This document shows, piece after piece, positions 14,581 to 22,206 of a stretch of 40,990 bases of DNA. A program made the translations under genes and the position numbers. Positions within the stretch are counted from its first letter, which is position 1. Each line of letters starts with the position of its first letter. The stretch lies in assembly GCA_902591495.1 (NCBI GenBank), contig CACJAW010000019.1, positions 1-40,990 on the forward strand, in the 5' to 3' direction. Source of the DNA: an uncultured Pseudohongiella sp. (GTDB taxonomy: Bacteria; Pseudomonadota; Gammaproteobacteria; Pseudomonadales; Pseudohongiellaceae). Under the pieces are notes generated by a model. It was not told where the DNA came from. It did no database searches and saw only the letters and a program-made list of their open reading frames with translations.

Positions 14581-15312
14581 TTGAATTCAAAAAAACTATA
14601 CCTCTTAGTGGGTAGCTATCTCGGGTTTACGTCAATCGTTTTGTTTAACTCTGTTGTGTTAGCCCAACAGGATAGATTTGAGTCAGGTCTGGCCTCAAAG
14701 GATAGAGGTCACTATGCGACAGCCCTTCGCGCTTGGTTACCAATGGCAGAGGCCGGCAATGCTGAAGCACAAAACAACGTAGGTTACATGTATGAAGAAG
14801 GGCTAGGTGTCCCACAAAATTATCTGCTAGCCATGAACTGGTATCGTCAAGCTGCTGACAACGGGCTCGCCGAGGCGCAGCATAATATGGGTATGCTGTA
14901 CCATCACGGTTACGGGGTTGCAGAAAATCTGGGCGAGGCATTCAGGTGGTTTAAGATGGCTGCTGATCAGGAACTTGCCGAGTCAGAATATATGTTGGCG
15001 CTTGCTTTTGAGAACGGCGAAGGTACTGAACTAAACTATGCAGAAGCCAAAAGGTTATTTTTAAGCGCGGCGCGAAAGAACTATGTCCCCGCGCAGTTAA
15101 TGTATGCCTTTATGTTGCAGGCCGGTGAGGGAGGGGACTCAGAACCTTTCAGTGCTTATGTGTGGGGAAAAATTGCTGAACTAAATGGCTCCGAAGCGGC
15201 TATAGACGTCACTACCCTGTCCAATGTGCAGCTGGAGGATGAGGAAATAATAGAAGCCGAGGAAGTTGTCGCAAATTGCAGGGCTAACGATCTAACAGAA
15301 TGCCCTGAATAA
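14581..15312 (+). CDS. Secreted Sel1-repeat protein
   Basis: A 243-aa protein with an N-terminal signal peptide (LYLLVGSYLGFTSIVLFNSV, cleavage probably after VLA) and at least four Sel1-type repeats of about 36 residues (AEAQNNVGYMYEEGLGVPQN, AEAQHNMGMLYHHGYGVAEN, AESEYMLALAFENGEGTELN). The tail is acidic with two Cys. Start is TTG at 14581, chosen because GGGAGGG (14568-14574) lies 6 nt upstream and the signal peptide follows at once. The start is 1 bp after the chloride channel stop, so the two genes are probably co-translated. Sel1 proteins such as MotX act in Na+-driven flagellar motors; this protein lies next to the stator operon, making a MotX-like role possible, but the repeats alone do not prove it. 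Convergent with the PomB gene, 3 bp apart. Confidence 0.85.
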   Translation: MNSKKLYLLVGSYLGFTSIVLFNSVVLAQQDRFESGLASKDRGHYATALRAWLPMAEAGNAEAQNNVGYMYEEGLGVPQNYLLAMNWYRQAADNGLAEAQHNMGMLYHHGYGVAENLGEAFRWFKMAADQELAESEYMLALAFENGEGTELNYAEAKRLFLSAARKNYVPAQLMYAFMLQAGEGGDSEPFSAYVWGKIAELNGSEAAIDVTTLSNVQLEDEEIIEAEEVVANCRANDLTECPE

Positions 15313-15315
15313 TGC

Positions 15316-16530
15316 CTAGTTTGGAAGCACAACCACCTCGATGCGGCGGTTCTCCGAGCGACCTGTAGCCGTATCGTTGGAGCCTATGGGTCTGGTGTCG
15401 GCGAACCCCTTTATAACCATACTGCCCGGTGCGATACTTCCCCCATCTTGAAGATAATCTGCAACACTTGCTGCTCGGGCAGAAGATAGATCCCAATTAT
15501 TGCGATATCGATTTCCGAAACTCATAGCCACATTGTCTGTGTGACCTTCTATCTGAATCAAACCCGAGGCCCCGGCCAACGAGTCACCAACCGAATCAAG
15601 TAAGGAGGTAAAGTCTGCTCTAAGATTTGCCGAGCCACTCTCGAAACCGCTCTGATCGGTCAGACGAATTATAATTGACTCTCCATCCCTAAAAACTTCA
15701 GCAAGTCCCTGCGTAATTTCCTCCGATAAATTTGACCTGATTTGCTCAAGCTGATCCTCAGATCTTTGGGATGCTCCGCCGAACTCAGATTGATCAATAT
15801 TACTCTGACCGGATGAAACAAACTGAGCCCCTTCAACACGGACCAATGAATCAGTGTCAGACTGAATTTCACTAATCTTGGAGAGCAACAGGATAGTGTC
15901 TTGCGATATTTTTCCAGTATCCTGAGTGAGCTCATTCTGTTCTAAGGCCTCGATCACTACAGTCCCATCCTCCACAGATACTTCAACAATGCCCTCGGCT
16001 ATTTCATCGCGGAGAAGCTCTTCTATTTCTCTTGCATTAGTCGTTGATTCACCTACACCATCATCCGTATCCAGTTCTTCGTCTTGAGGCTGCTCTTCAC
16101 GACTTCGCTGCTCTTCGAGCACATTAGCAGCTGTTGGTTCCGTAGCCTGCTGGCGATATTGAGTGGCCACAATATTATCTGCCGTGGGAGCCTCGACAAT
16201 TGGTACCAGGACCTGGACACCAAAGCGAGATCTCATGGACCCACTCACTTCTTTGTATTTGGGGACATTGACATGAGCGAAGGAGAGAATGAGCACAAAG
16301 AAAGCCATCAATAAGGTCGCCATATCTGCAAAGGTAGCCATCCAAGCAGGAGAACCCTTCACGCACGGCTCGCACTCTTCCGGCTCTGGCTCCTCTACCT
16401 CCTCTGGCTCGGAAGGCGGCTCGGAAGAATCTTGATTTTCAGCCTCAGTCGACTCTTCAACAATAGGCTGCTCTTCGCCTTCTAGAGACTCTTCGTCTTT
16501 TTCTTCAATCTGCTCTTCGTTATCACTCAC
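15316..16530 (-). CDS. PomB/MotB-like stator protein, second copy
   Basis: A 404-aa stator B subunit. Residues 1-55 are very acidic; then CEPCVKGSPAWMATFADMAT and a single membrane helix with the ion-binding Asp at 69; a plug/linker (VPKYKEVSGSMRSRFGVQ); and a C-terminal OmpA-type peptidoglycan-binding domain (IQIEGHTDNVAMS, WDLSSARAASVADYL, GFADTRPI, SENRRIEVVV). Between them, about residues 165-245, is a second, incomplete OmpA-like repeat: LRDEIAEGIVEVSVEDGTVV resembles LSEEITQGLAEVFRDGESII, but its VRVEGAQ lacks the HTD residues. PomB is usually about 315 aa. The TFAD.. motif and the PomA partner indicate Na+ coupling. It lies 32 bp after the other PomB gene in the same operon. Confidence 0.93.
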   Translation of the reverse strand: MSDNEEQIEEKDEESLEGEEQPIVEESTEAENQDSSEPPSEPEEVEEPEPEECEPCVKGSPAWMATFADMATLLMAFFVLILSFAHVNVPKYKEVSGSMRSRFGVQVLVPIVEAPTADNIVATQYRQQATEPTAANVLEEQRSREEQPQDEELDTDDGVGESTTNAREIEELLRDEIAEGIVEVSVEDGTVVIEALEQNELTQDTGKISQDTILLLSKISEIQSDTDSLVRVEGAQFVSSGQSNIDQSEFGGASQRSEDQLEQIRSNLSEEITQGLAEVFRDGESIIIRLTDQSGFESGSANLRADFTSLLDSVGDSLAGASGLIQIEGHTDNVAMSFGNRYRNNWDLSSARAASVADYLQDGGSIAPGSMVIKGFADTRPIGSNDTATGRSENRRIEVVVLPN

Positions 16531-16562
16531 TTGATAAAATCCGACCTGTATTAATTTAAGCC

Positions 16563-17792
16563 TTAGTTTGCAATCCTTATTTCTATTCTACGATTACGAC
16601 TCCGCCCGTCGGCAGAATCATTACTCGCGAGAGGAAGCGTATCGGCAAAGCCCAGCACCTCAATTCGCTCCTCCAATAACTCAGACGAACTCGTTAAATA
16701 GGCCGCCACAGATGCTGCTCTAGCCGCAGACAAATCCCAATTCGAGTTGAATGTATCACTGAAAGCAACTGGTATATTATCCGTGTGCCCTTCTATCCGG
16801 ACATCTCCTGACTCTTGACTTATAGTCTCACCAACACGATCTAGGGTGGTGGTGAAACTTTGCGCTACAACCGCGCTACCTGAGTTGAAAGAACCTTGAC
16901 TTGCGATGCGTATAACAACTTCATCACCCTCTCGCTCTACCTCTAGGAGTCCATTATTTATTTCTGAATTTAAGTCTGCCTTAATATTCTCGAATCGATT
17001 GTTTAGCCTCTCTTCATTAAACTGAGATGCAAAAATGAGCTCCTCGCTGCTTTCAACCTCCTCTGGCCCATCAACGTCACTCAAATAAATTCCTATCTCT
17101 CGGGTCGTAGTCGACTGTACCTCTGCAACAATCGCTGCTGTCTCAACTAAAACCTGACTGGCAGTCCCTTCTGACGATTCACCACTACCAAAGTCAGCGC
17201 CAGCGGCATCGGCATTATTAACCTTCACCACTATTTGTGACCCATCAGTAGAAACTGTTACCAGACCTGATGAAATTTGGTCTGATAGCGCAATTTTTGT
17301 TTTTTCTAGGTCTTCTATAAATCTTTCTGGCTCTGTTTTGGTCCTTCTTACTAAGTTTTCAGCGTCTCTATCTAACTCCCTTTGACGCGGATCATCTAGC
17401 ACCGTTGGTGCGGCTTCGTTAGGAGTAAAAGTTTCGACAATCACACTACGAGCCTTGGGTATCTCAATTTTTGGTATTAACTTTTTGACACCGAAAGCAA
17501 ACTGTATTGACCCATTGATATATTCGAATCTTGGCACCTCCGTATCGGAGAAGGATAGGATCAGAACGAAAAAAGCCATCAGTAGGGTAGCCATGTCGGC
17601 AAAGGTAGCCATCCATGGTGGGGAACCTTTCTTACATTCCGGACAGCTTTCTCCGCCGCCCTCTGAACTGCCGACCCCTCCCCCATCTGCCTCAACAGCC
17701 TGATCGACCGCAGCTTCAAGGGCAGAACTATCTACCTCTTGCTCAGTAGCTTCATTTTCATCTTCCGGCAATGTGGCCTCGTCTTCTGCCAT
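16563..17792 (-). CDS. pomB: PomB/MotB-like stator protein, first copy
   Basis: A 409-aa stator B subunit closely parallel to its neighbour: acidic N-terminus, CPECKKGSPPWMATFADMAT with ion-binding Asp66, the helix LLMAFFVLILSF, linker VPRFEYINGSIQFAFGVKKL, and a C-terminal OmpA domain (VRIEGHTDNIPVAFS, WDLSAARAASVAAYL, RSRNRRIEIRI). It too has an extra central module: LSDQISSGLVTVSTDGSQIV mirrors LNSEINNGLLEVEREGDEVV, but the peptidoglycan-binding HTD is absent in the first. It follows pomA by 37 bp. Having two PomB types for one PomA would allow mixed or alternative stators. Similarity of the two PomB proteins points to an old tandem duplication after the extra module was gained. Confidence 0.94.
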   Translation of the reverse strand: MAEDEATLPEDENEATEQEVDSSALEAAVDQAVEADGGGVGSSEGGGESCPECKKGSPPWMATFADMATLLMAFFVLILSFSDTEVPRFEYINGSIQFAFGVKKLIPKIEIPKARSVIVETFTPNEAAPTVLDDPRQRELDRDAENLVRRTKTEPERFIEDLEKTKIALSDQISSGLVTVSTDGSQIVVKVNNADAAGADFGSGESSEGTASQVLVETAAIVAEVQSTTTREIGIYLSDVDGPEEVESSEELIFASQFNEERLNNRFENIKADLNSEINNGLLEVEREGDEVVIRIASQGSFNSGSAVVAQSFTTTLDRVGETISQESGDVRIEGHTDNIPVAFSDTFNSNWDLSAARAASVAAYLTSSSELLEERIEVLGFADTLPLASNDSADGRSRNRRIEIRIAN

Positions 17793-17829
17793 AACAAATT
17801 TTAGACCTTAATAAATTAATGCTTCCGAA

Positions 17830-18594
17830 TTAAGCCGTGCTCACCAAACTCTCTCGCTCTTTCGGTGGAACGAAAGATATAAGAAGATCTGTAAGTATTC
17901 GTGGGTTGCCACCCTTTTGTATAAAGAGTATCCCCTCCAAAATTAACTCACAGTTAGCCGATTCAACCTCAGATCGGATAGCTAATTTCTGAGAAATAGG
18001 GATACAAAAACAATTCGCAATGATTGCTCCATACATTGTTGTTAGGAGGGCAACGGCCATTGCAGGACCAATAGACTTCGGATCAGACATATTACCAAGC
18101 ATTTGGATAAGTCCGATTAAGGTGCCGATCATACCCATCGCTGGGGCTACCTCACCCCATGAGCTAAAAATAGCGGCACCCTGCTTGTGCCTGAGTTTCA
18201 TGCTCTCAATGTCTTGAGTCAGCGTTTTAGTAATCATATCCTCCTCAGCGCCGTCAACAAGCATACCGACCGCCTTCTCCATGAAAGGATTTTCTATCTC
18301 CTGACCCTCTAGCGCTATCATTCCGTCCTTCCTAGCGATAGATGCAAATTCGACAAGTTGCGAAATCAACTCATCCGGTTTTTCTAATGCCTTACCGAAG
18401 GCCTTACCAGCGACCTTGACCGCGTTGAGGAATTCCTGCAGTGAAGATCGAAGTAGCACGACCATGATCGAGCCGCCTAGCACAATGGCTAGCCCCGGAT
18501 AATTTATGTAAGCGTCTAAAGTTCCACCTGACAGCATAGACCACAGAATGAGGCCGAATGCTCCAACGAGACCTACGAGTGTTGCAATGTCCAT
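17830..18594 (-). CDS. pomA: PomA/MotA, Na+-type stator channel subunit
   Basis: A 254-aa four-helix membrane protein. The ATG at 18594 is preferred to the in-frame TTG at 18609 because AGGAG lies just upstream and the protein then starts MDIATLVGLVGAFGLILWSM, as PomA does. Diagnostic segments: YPGLAIVLGGSIMVVLLRSS, SSWGEVAPAMGMIGTLIGLI, DPKSIGPAMAVALLTTMYGA. Charged residues of the cytoplasmic loop for contact with FliG lie in between (about 85-150). Together with PomB it forms the ion channel that drives rotation. First gene of pomA-pomB-pomB; no sigma-28 or sigma-54 box was seen upstream, so it may use a housekeeping promoter. Confidence 0.96.
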   Translation of the reverse strand: MDIATLVGLVGAFGLILWSMLSGGTLDAYINYPGLAIVLGGSIMVVLLRSSLQEFLNAVKVAGKAFGKALEKPDELISQLVEFASIARKDGMIALEGQEIENPFMEKAVGMLVDGAEEDMITKTLTQDIESMKLRHKQGAAIFSSWGEVAPAMGMIGTLIGLIQMLGNMSDPKSIGPAMAVALLTTMYGAIIANCFCIPISQKLAIRSEVESANCELILEGILFIQKGGNPRILTDLLISFVPPKERESLVSTA

Positions 18595-18680
18595 GTCTTT
18601 CTCCTGCAATTTTGTAGTAACAATTACCTAGTAACTTTGGACCCTGTTTCTGTCCAATTATGGTATAACTTATCCTTATT

Positions 18681-19241
18681 ATGACAACCGCTCAGATTAT
18701 GCGCAGCAATTATCGATTTTTATGTTTCCTATTCCCCTTCGCCTTAGTCCTATCTAACTGTGACTTTCGCACACCTCCAAACTGTTTAATGCTCTTTCAG
18801 GATCGACCTGCCCAACTGTCTGGATTTTCCATCAGCGAGGAAGGCCTTGCCAATAAATCCGGGTCACCTCTTTATTGGTCGCGATGCCCTGCCGGCATGA
18901 GGTATACCAACTCAAACACTTGCTCCGGCATACCGCTCTTCCTCAGTTTTGACCAGGCAATCAACTACGCGCAAGACATCTCTGAAAAATCTGGTCAGAA
19001 CATCCGACTTCCCCTAATAGAGGAGCTGGAAGATATAACCGAAAATAACTGTATAAACCCCTCACTCAACACAAATGTCTTCCCCGCCGCATCTACAGAC
19101 AACTTTTGGACCTCAGAGCAGCACTCCTTCCGCGATAACCTGGCATGCTCCTTTTATACATACCAAGGCTTAGCTTCCTGTTTAGAAGTAAAATCGACTG
19201 AACACCCATTTATGTTAGTGATTGAACGCGACAGTTTTTGA
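18681..19241 (+). CDS. Exported DUF1566 (Lcl C-terminal domain)-like protein
   Basis: A 186-aa protein with a hydrophobic N-terminal segment (FLCFLFPFALVLSNC) that may be a signal peptide or imperfect lipobox. The C-terminal half reads like the DUF1566/Lcl_C fold, which resembles C-type lectin and formylglycine-enzyme modules: NIRLPLIEELEDITE, CINPSLNTNVFPA, DNFWTSEQ. It contains several Cys (SRCPAGMRYTNSNTC), compatible with disulfides in the periplasm. Divergent from pomA, 86 bp apart. No known flagellar role. The match is from pattern memory and not an alignment. Confidence 0.65.
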   Translation: MTTAQIMRSNYRFLCFLFPFALVLSNCDFRTPPNCLMLFQDRPAQLSGFSISEEGLANKSGSPLYWSRCPAGMRYTNSNTCSGIPLFLSFDQAINYAQDISEKSGQNIRLPLIEELEDITENNCINPSLNTNVFPAASTDNFWTSEQHSFRDNLACSFYTYQGLASCLEVKSTEHPFMLVIERDSF

Positions 19242-19250
19242 ATTTTTCAC

Positions 19251-19538
19251 CTAAACTATTACGTTTACTTTATATTTCTGGCCTTTACCTCCAATATTTT
19301 CGTGCCTACAACCATCCTCCTCACCGAGATGTGAAAACTTATTTTTGTATGCCAAACAATCTCGTCCCTCTACTTCAAAAACATCCTTGCTTGGCGAGTT
19401 TGAGGTCATGAATCCCATCGCCCTGCAACCAAAGGGGAACCTCTTGTTCCAGGTGATGAAGAAGTGCGCGCACGAGTTGCAATCCGCGTGCCTGTCTGAG
19501 AAAACTACACCAGCAGCACTACCTGTCTTCACGCTCAT
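19251..19538 (-). CDS. Small conserved Cys-containing protein of unknown function
   Basis: A 95-aa protein with CNSCAHFFITWNKRFPFGC followed by RAMGF, then GRDCLAYKNK. The spaced cysteines (C..C..C..C) suggest metal or Fe-S binding. Small proteins with the pattern C..C.H.f.TWd.rfP.GC.a.Gf are recurrent hypotheticals in gammaproteobacteria; I know no established function. It overlaps the preceding 70-aa gene by 20 bp and both follow fliD, so it may be the last gene of the flg-fliD operon. Confidence 0.75.
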   Translation of the reverse strand: MSVKTGSAAGVVFSDRHADCNSCAHFFITWNKRFPFGCRAMGFMTSNSPSKDVFEVEGRDCLAYKNKFSHLGEEDGCRHENIGGKGQKYKVNVIV

Positions 19539-19731
19539 TATAGTATTTCCAAATAACTACACCGATCAACGCTATCGTTATTCCAACAGCCGCTATATTT
19601 GATAAATTAAGCCCACGAAAGAAATTTAACTCTGGTTGTAGCCACGTAAAAACAAGAATCGGCACTCCGATCATGAAGTACCATCTTATATATTTGCACA
19701 CTAGACAATCTTCATTTTTATTTGTAAACAT
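19519..19731 (-). CDS. Small membrane protein with CxxCK motif
   Basis: A 70-aa protein: CLVCKYIRWYFMIGVPILVF near the N-terminus and a second hydrophobic helix NIAAVGITIALIGVVIWKYY, ending in a charged tail. Two membrane helices with a preceding CxxC. Ribosome-binding site AGAGAAGAG precedes the ATG. It lies 40 bp after fliD and overlaps the next gene by 20 bp. Function unknown. Confidence 0.7.
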   Translation of the reverse strand: MFTNKNEDCLVCKYIRWYFMIGVPILVFTWLQPELNFFRGLNLSNIAAVGITIALIGVVIWKYYNEREDR

Positions 19732-19771
19732 AGCTCTTCTCTTTAAATTATCGAGATCATTCTTTAGGAGT

Positions 19772-21247
19772 TTATTTACTACTGTACATATTTTCCATAG
19801 CCTTAAATTGTCCGGTTAGGTACTCACCCGTGCTCTTGTTCCGCTGTACTATTGATTCCATCGCAACAAACTGACTCAGATAGCGCTGTTTTATTGTCTC
19901 CAATCGTTCTTGTAAATCAGTCAATTCTTTCTCATATCTCGCAACGTCAGCCGTGACGTTGGTTTCCTTAGTCGTTATTGTACCTTGATCATTAGTTATG
20001 TTATCCAACACGGTCGTAATATCTAAAGCCAAGCCATGATCCCTTGTATCAGACTTGTCTTGATCCGTGAGATTGTTAGTCAACATCGTCTGTATATCTG
20101 ATAATTTATCTTTCACTGCGGCAGCGTATGTTGTGGCATTGAGCGAAATCTCGCCACCTAATTTGGTCGTAATCCCCAAATCCCGCAGGGTAGACAAACC
20201 ATTAGATGCCGACTCTGATGTTTTACCTATTATCCCGCGGATACGATTCTTAATTAAATTCACCGTGCCCTTCTCCCCTGCAAGTGAACCAGCTAGCTCA
20301 TCATCCTCAGATTTCTCGCCGGTGAGATAGTTCGATAAATTGATAACATTGTTATAGGAATCAATCATTGTATTTAAAGAATCTTCCAAGGACTGCGTGC
20401 TCTGACCAACGGTTACTGTTAGGTCTGTCGAGGAGCCTTCGCGTTTAAAATCGAGCTCAAGCCCATCAATAAGATCCTTTGGCGTATTGTTATCCTTTTT
20501 TACATTTGTCAGTCCATTTAATGTAACGTTAAGATCTGATGCTGTCTGCGTCTTATCCCCGTACCCTCCGCCCGAGAGAGCGTCCGATCCTGAGAGCGTG
20601 CTAGTAAAATCAAAAGAATTATAAACACCAGTTTTACCGGTCAGAAATATTCCAAAGTTAGCGCTCGATGTACCGGTAGATAAGGCTCGCGCAGAGACGC
20701 CTGTTGTAGACGTCACGCTGTTAACCGCGTTAATTATTCCCTGAGGCGTGCGGTCACTAACAACCACATCAGTGCCGCTTGCCGCGTCGTGGGGAACTTT
20801 TATGGTAATTGTAAAATTGCTACCAGATAAGCTCTGCCCTAACGCTGTGAAATTTGTACCATTATCTCTAACCCTGTTTTGTTGGGGCTTTGCCAGCTCG
20901 ACAACTCTAATAATGTGTGTGCCGGGCTGCGCATTTGCTGCAGTTGTTATGTTTGCCTCAAGCCGGGTGCTGTGAGATGTACTTACGGTCTTATCCAAAA
21001 GCGAACCGGGGTTTTTTAACTTTTCGAAACTAGCCTTCAAAGAAGAAACACTGGCCTTAAGAACACCATAGCCTGAAATCGCTACAGTGCTCTCAGCTTT
21101 TTTATCGGTAACCGAACTCATTCGCGGCATTGTCTCGGTCTCAGCCAGAGTTTTCGCCAGGTTGTGAATATCAACACCAGAACCCGCACCCAAGGCCTGC
21201 GTTATCTTGCCGCCTATTTCACTGTTGTTGTTCGTTGTAATTGCCAT
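19772..21247 (-). CDS. fliD: FliD, filament cap protein
   Basis: A 491-aa protein with the FliD layout: N-terminal GGKITQALGAGSGVDIHNLA plus a helix, a variable central region, FliD repeats such as VSDRTPQGIINAVNS and DLNVTLNGLTNVKKD, and a C-terminal coiled-coil-like segment ending YLTGQFKAMENMYSSK. FliD forms the pentameric or hexameric cap at the filament tip and folds incoming flagellins. It follows flgL by 6 bp, so hook-filament junction and cap genes are probably transcribed together. Confidence 0.95.
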   Translation of the reverse strand: MAITTNNNSEIGGKITQALGAGSGVDIHNLAKTLAETETMPRMSSVTDKKAESTVAISGYGVLKASVSSLKASFEKLKNPGSLLDKTVSTSHSTRLEANITTAANAQPGTHIIRVVELAKPQQNRVRDNGTNFTALGQSLSGSNFTITIKVPHDAASGTDVVVSDRTPQGIINAVNSVTSTTGVSARALSTGTSSANFGIFLTGKTGVYNSFDFTSTLSGSDALSGGGYGDKTQTASDLNVTLNGLTNVKKDNNTPKDLIDGLELDFKREGSSTDLTVTVGQSTQSLEDSLNTMIDSYNNVINLSNYLTGEKSEDDELAGSLAGEKGTVNLIKNRIRGIIGKTSESASNGLSTLRDLGITTKLGGEISLNATTYAAAVKDKLSDIQTMLTNNLTDQDKSDTRDHGLALDITTVLDNITNDQGTITTKETNVTADVARYEKELTDLQERLETIKQRYLSQFVAMESIVQRNKSTGEYLTGQFKAMENMYSSK

Positions 21248-21253
21248 TCAAAA

Positions 21254-22186
21254 CTACCTGATAAAATTAAGTATTGAGAGCTGAGAGACTTTTGCAAAAG
21301 TACTTTGCGCCGCCTCTAAAGCCAACATGTCAGAGGAAAGTTGTGTGACAGCGGTTGCGTAATCGACATCACGAGCGTCGGAAAGCAATCCTTTATAGAT
21401 CACTATTTTTTCTTCCGAGATGTGCCTTCGTTCCTCAACTAAACTTTGCCTTAAGCCATTGTCTACGAGATTACTGTTCAAATTTTTAGACACTGTTTGA
21501 AGTTCTGAAATGGATTGCTCAACCGCTGTCCTGTCGTTTGTTTTCAGTGCCGTCACAAAATCCTGCATCACCTTGAACATATCAACTCTTGATGTAACAA
21601 CACCCAGAGCGTTCTTTCTTTCAATTACTCCGGCCAATTTATGCCCAGAAATATTCAATGGTAATTTATATCCAGTATCTAGTTCTAACTTAGATTCGGT
21701 TTGATTTCCCTTATACTCTACGCTACCGTCTGCTTTTTTTACGAAAGGAAGGGTTGTTACCTTTGTTCCTGCAAACAGGAAATGTCCATTTGAGTCCCTT
21801 GAATTAGCCAGCCCTCTAATATCATCCATATAACCCTCAACCTCAATCGCAAAGATATTCAACTCGTTAGCACTATTAGTATCTGAACGGGCCGCAATGG
21901 ATAGGTCTTCCATACGTTGCATCATGTCAACCATCGACATCATGATTGCTTCTTCTTCTTTATATCCGGCGTTAATGCTTTGCAAATTTCTAATGTCATC
22001 CTCTTGATTGCTTATCACTTGTGAAAGTTTTAGTGATGAAGTTGTCGCCTTAACATCCGTACTCGGGGTCACATTCTTTTTACCAGCAGAGAGCTGTGAC
22101 TGTAACTCAGCAATCTTACCCTGCTGCGTAGTCATAAGATCATTCATCATCTTAAAGTATTGAGCTGTCGAAATTTTTGTATCCAT
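21254..22186 (-). CDS. flgL: FlgL, hook-filament junction protein 3
   Basis: A 310-aa protein with flagellin-like ends: MDTKISTAQYFKMMNDLMTT, IAELQSQLSAGKKNVTPSTD, and LANSRDSNGHFLFAGTKVTT in the middle. The C-terminus ends DMLALEAAQSTFAKVSQLSI followed by LNFIR, the usual FlgL finish. FlgL sits between FlgK and the first flagellins. Lies 20 bp after flgK. Confidence 0.96.
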   Translation of the reverse strand: MDTKISTAQYFKMMNDLMTTQQGKIAELQSQLSAGKKNVTPSTDVKATTSSLKLSQVISNQEDDIRNLQSINAGYKEEEAIMMSMVDMMQRMEDLSIAARSDTNSANELNIFAIEVEGYMDDIRGLANSRDSNGHFLFAGTKVTTLPFVKKADGSVEYKGNQTESKLELDTGYKLPLNISGHKLAGVIERKNALGVVTSRVDMFKVMQDFVTALKTNDRTAVEQSISELQTVSKNLNSNLVDNGLRQSLVEERRHISEEKIVIYKGLLSDARDVDYATAVTQLSSDMLALEAAQSTFAKVSQLSILNFIR

Positions 22187-22206
22187 ATCTCAGAAACTCT
22201 TAAAAA

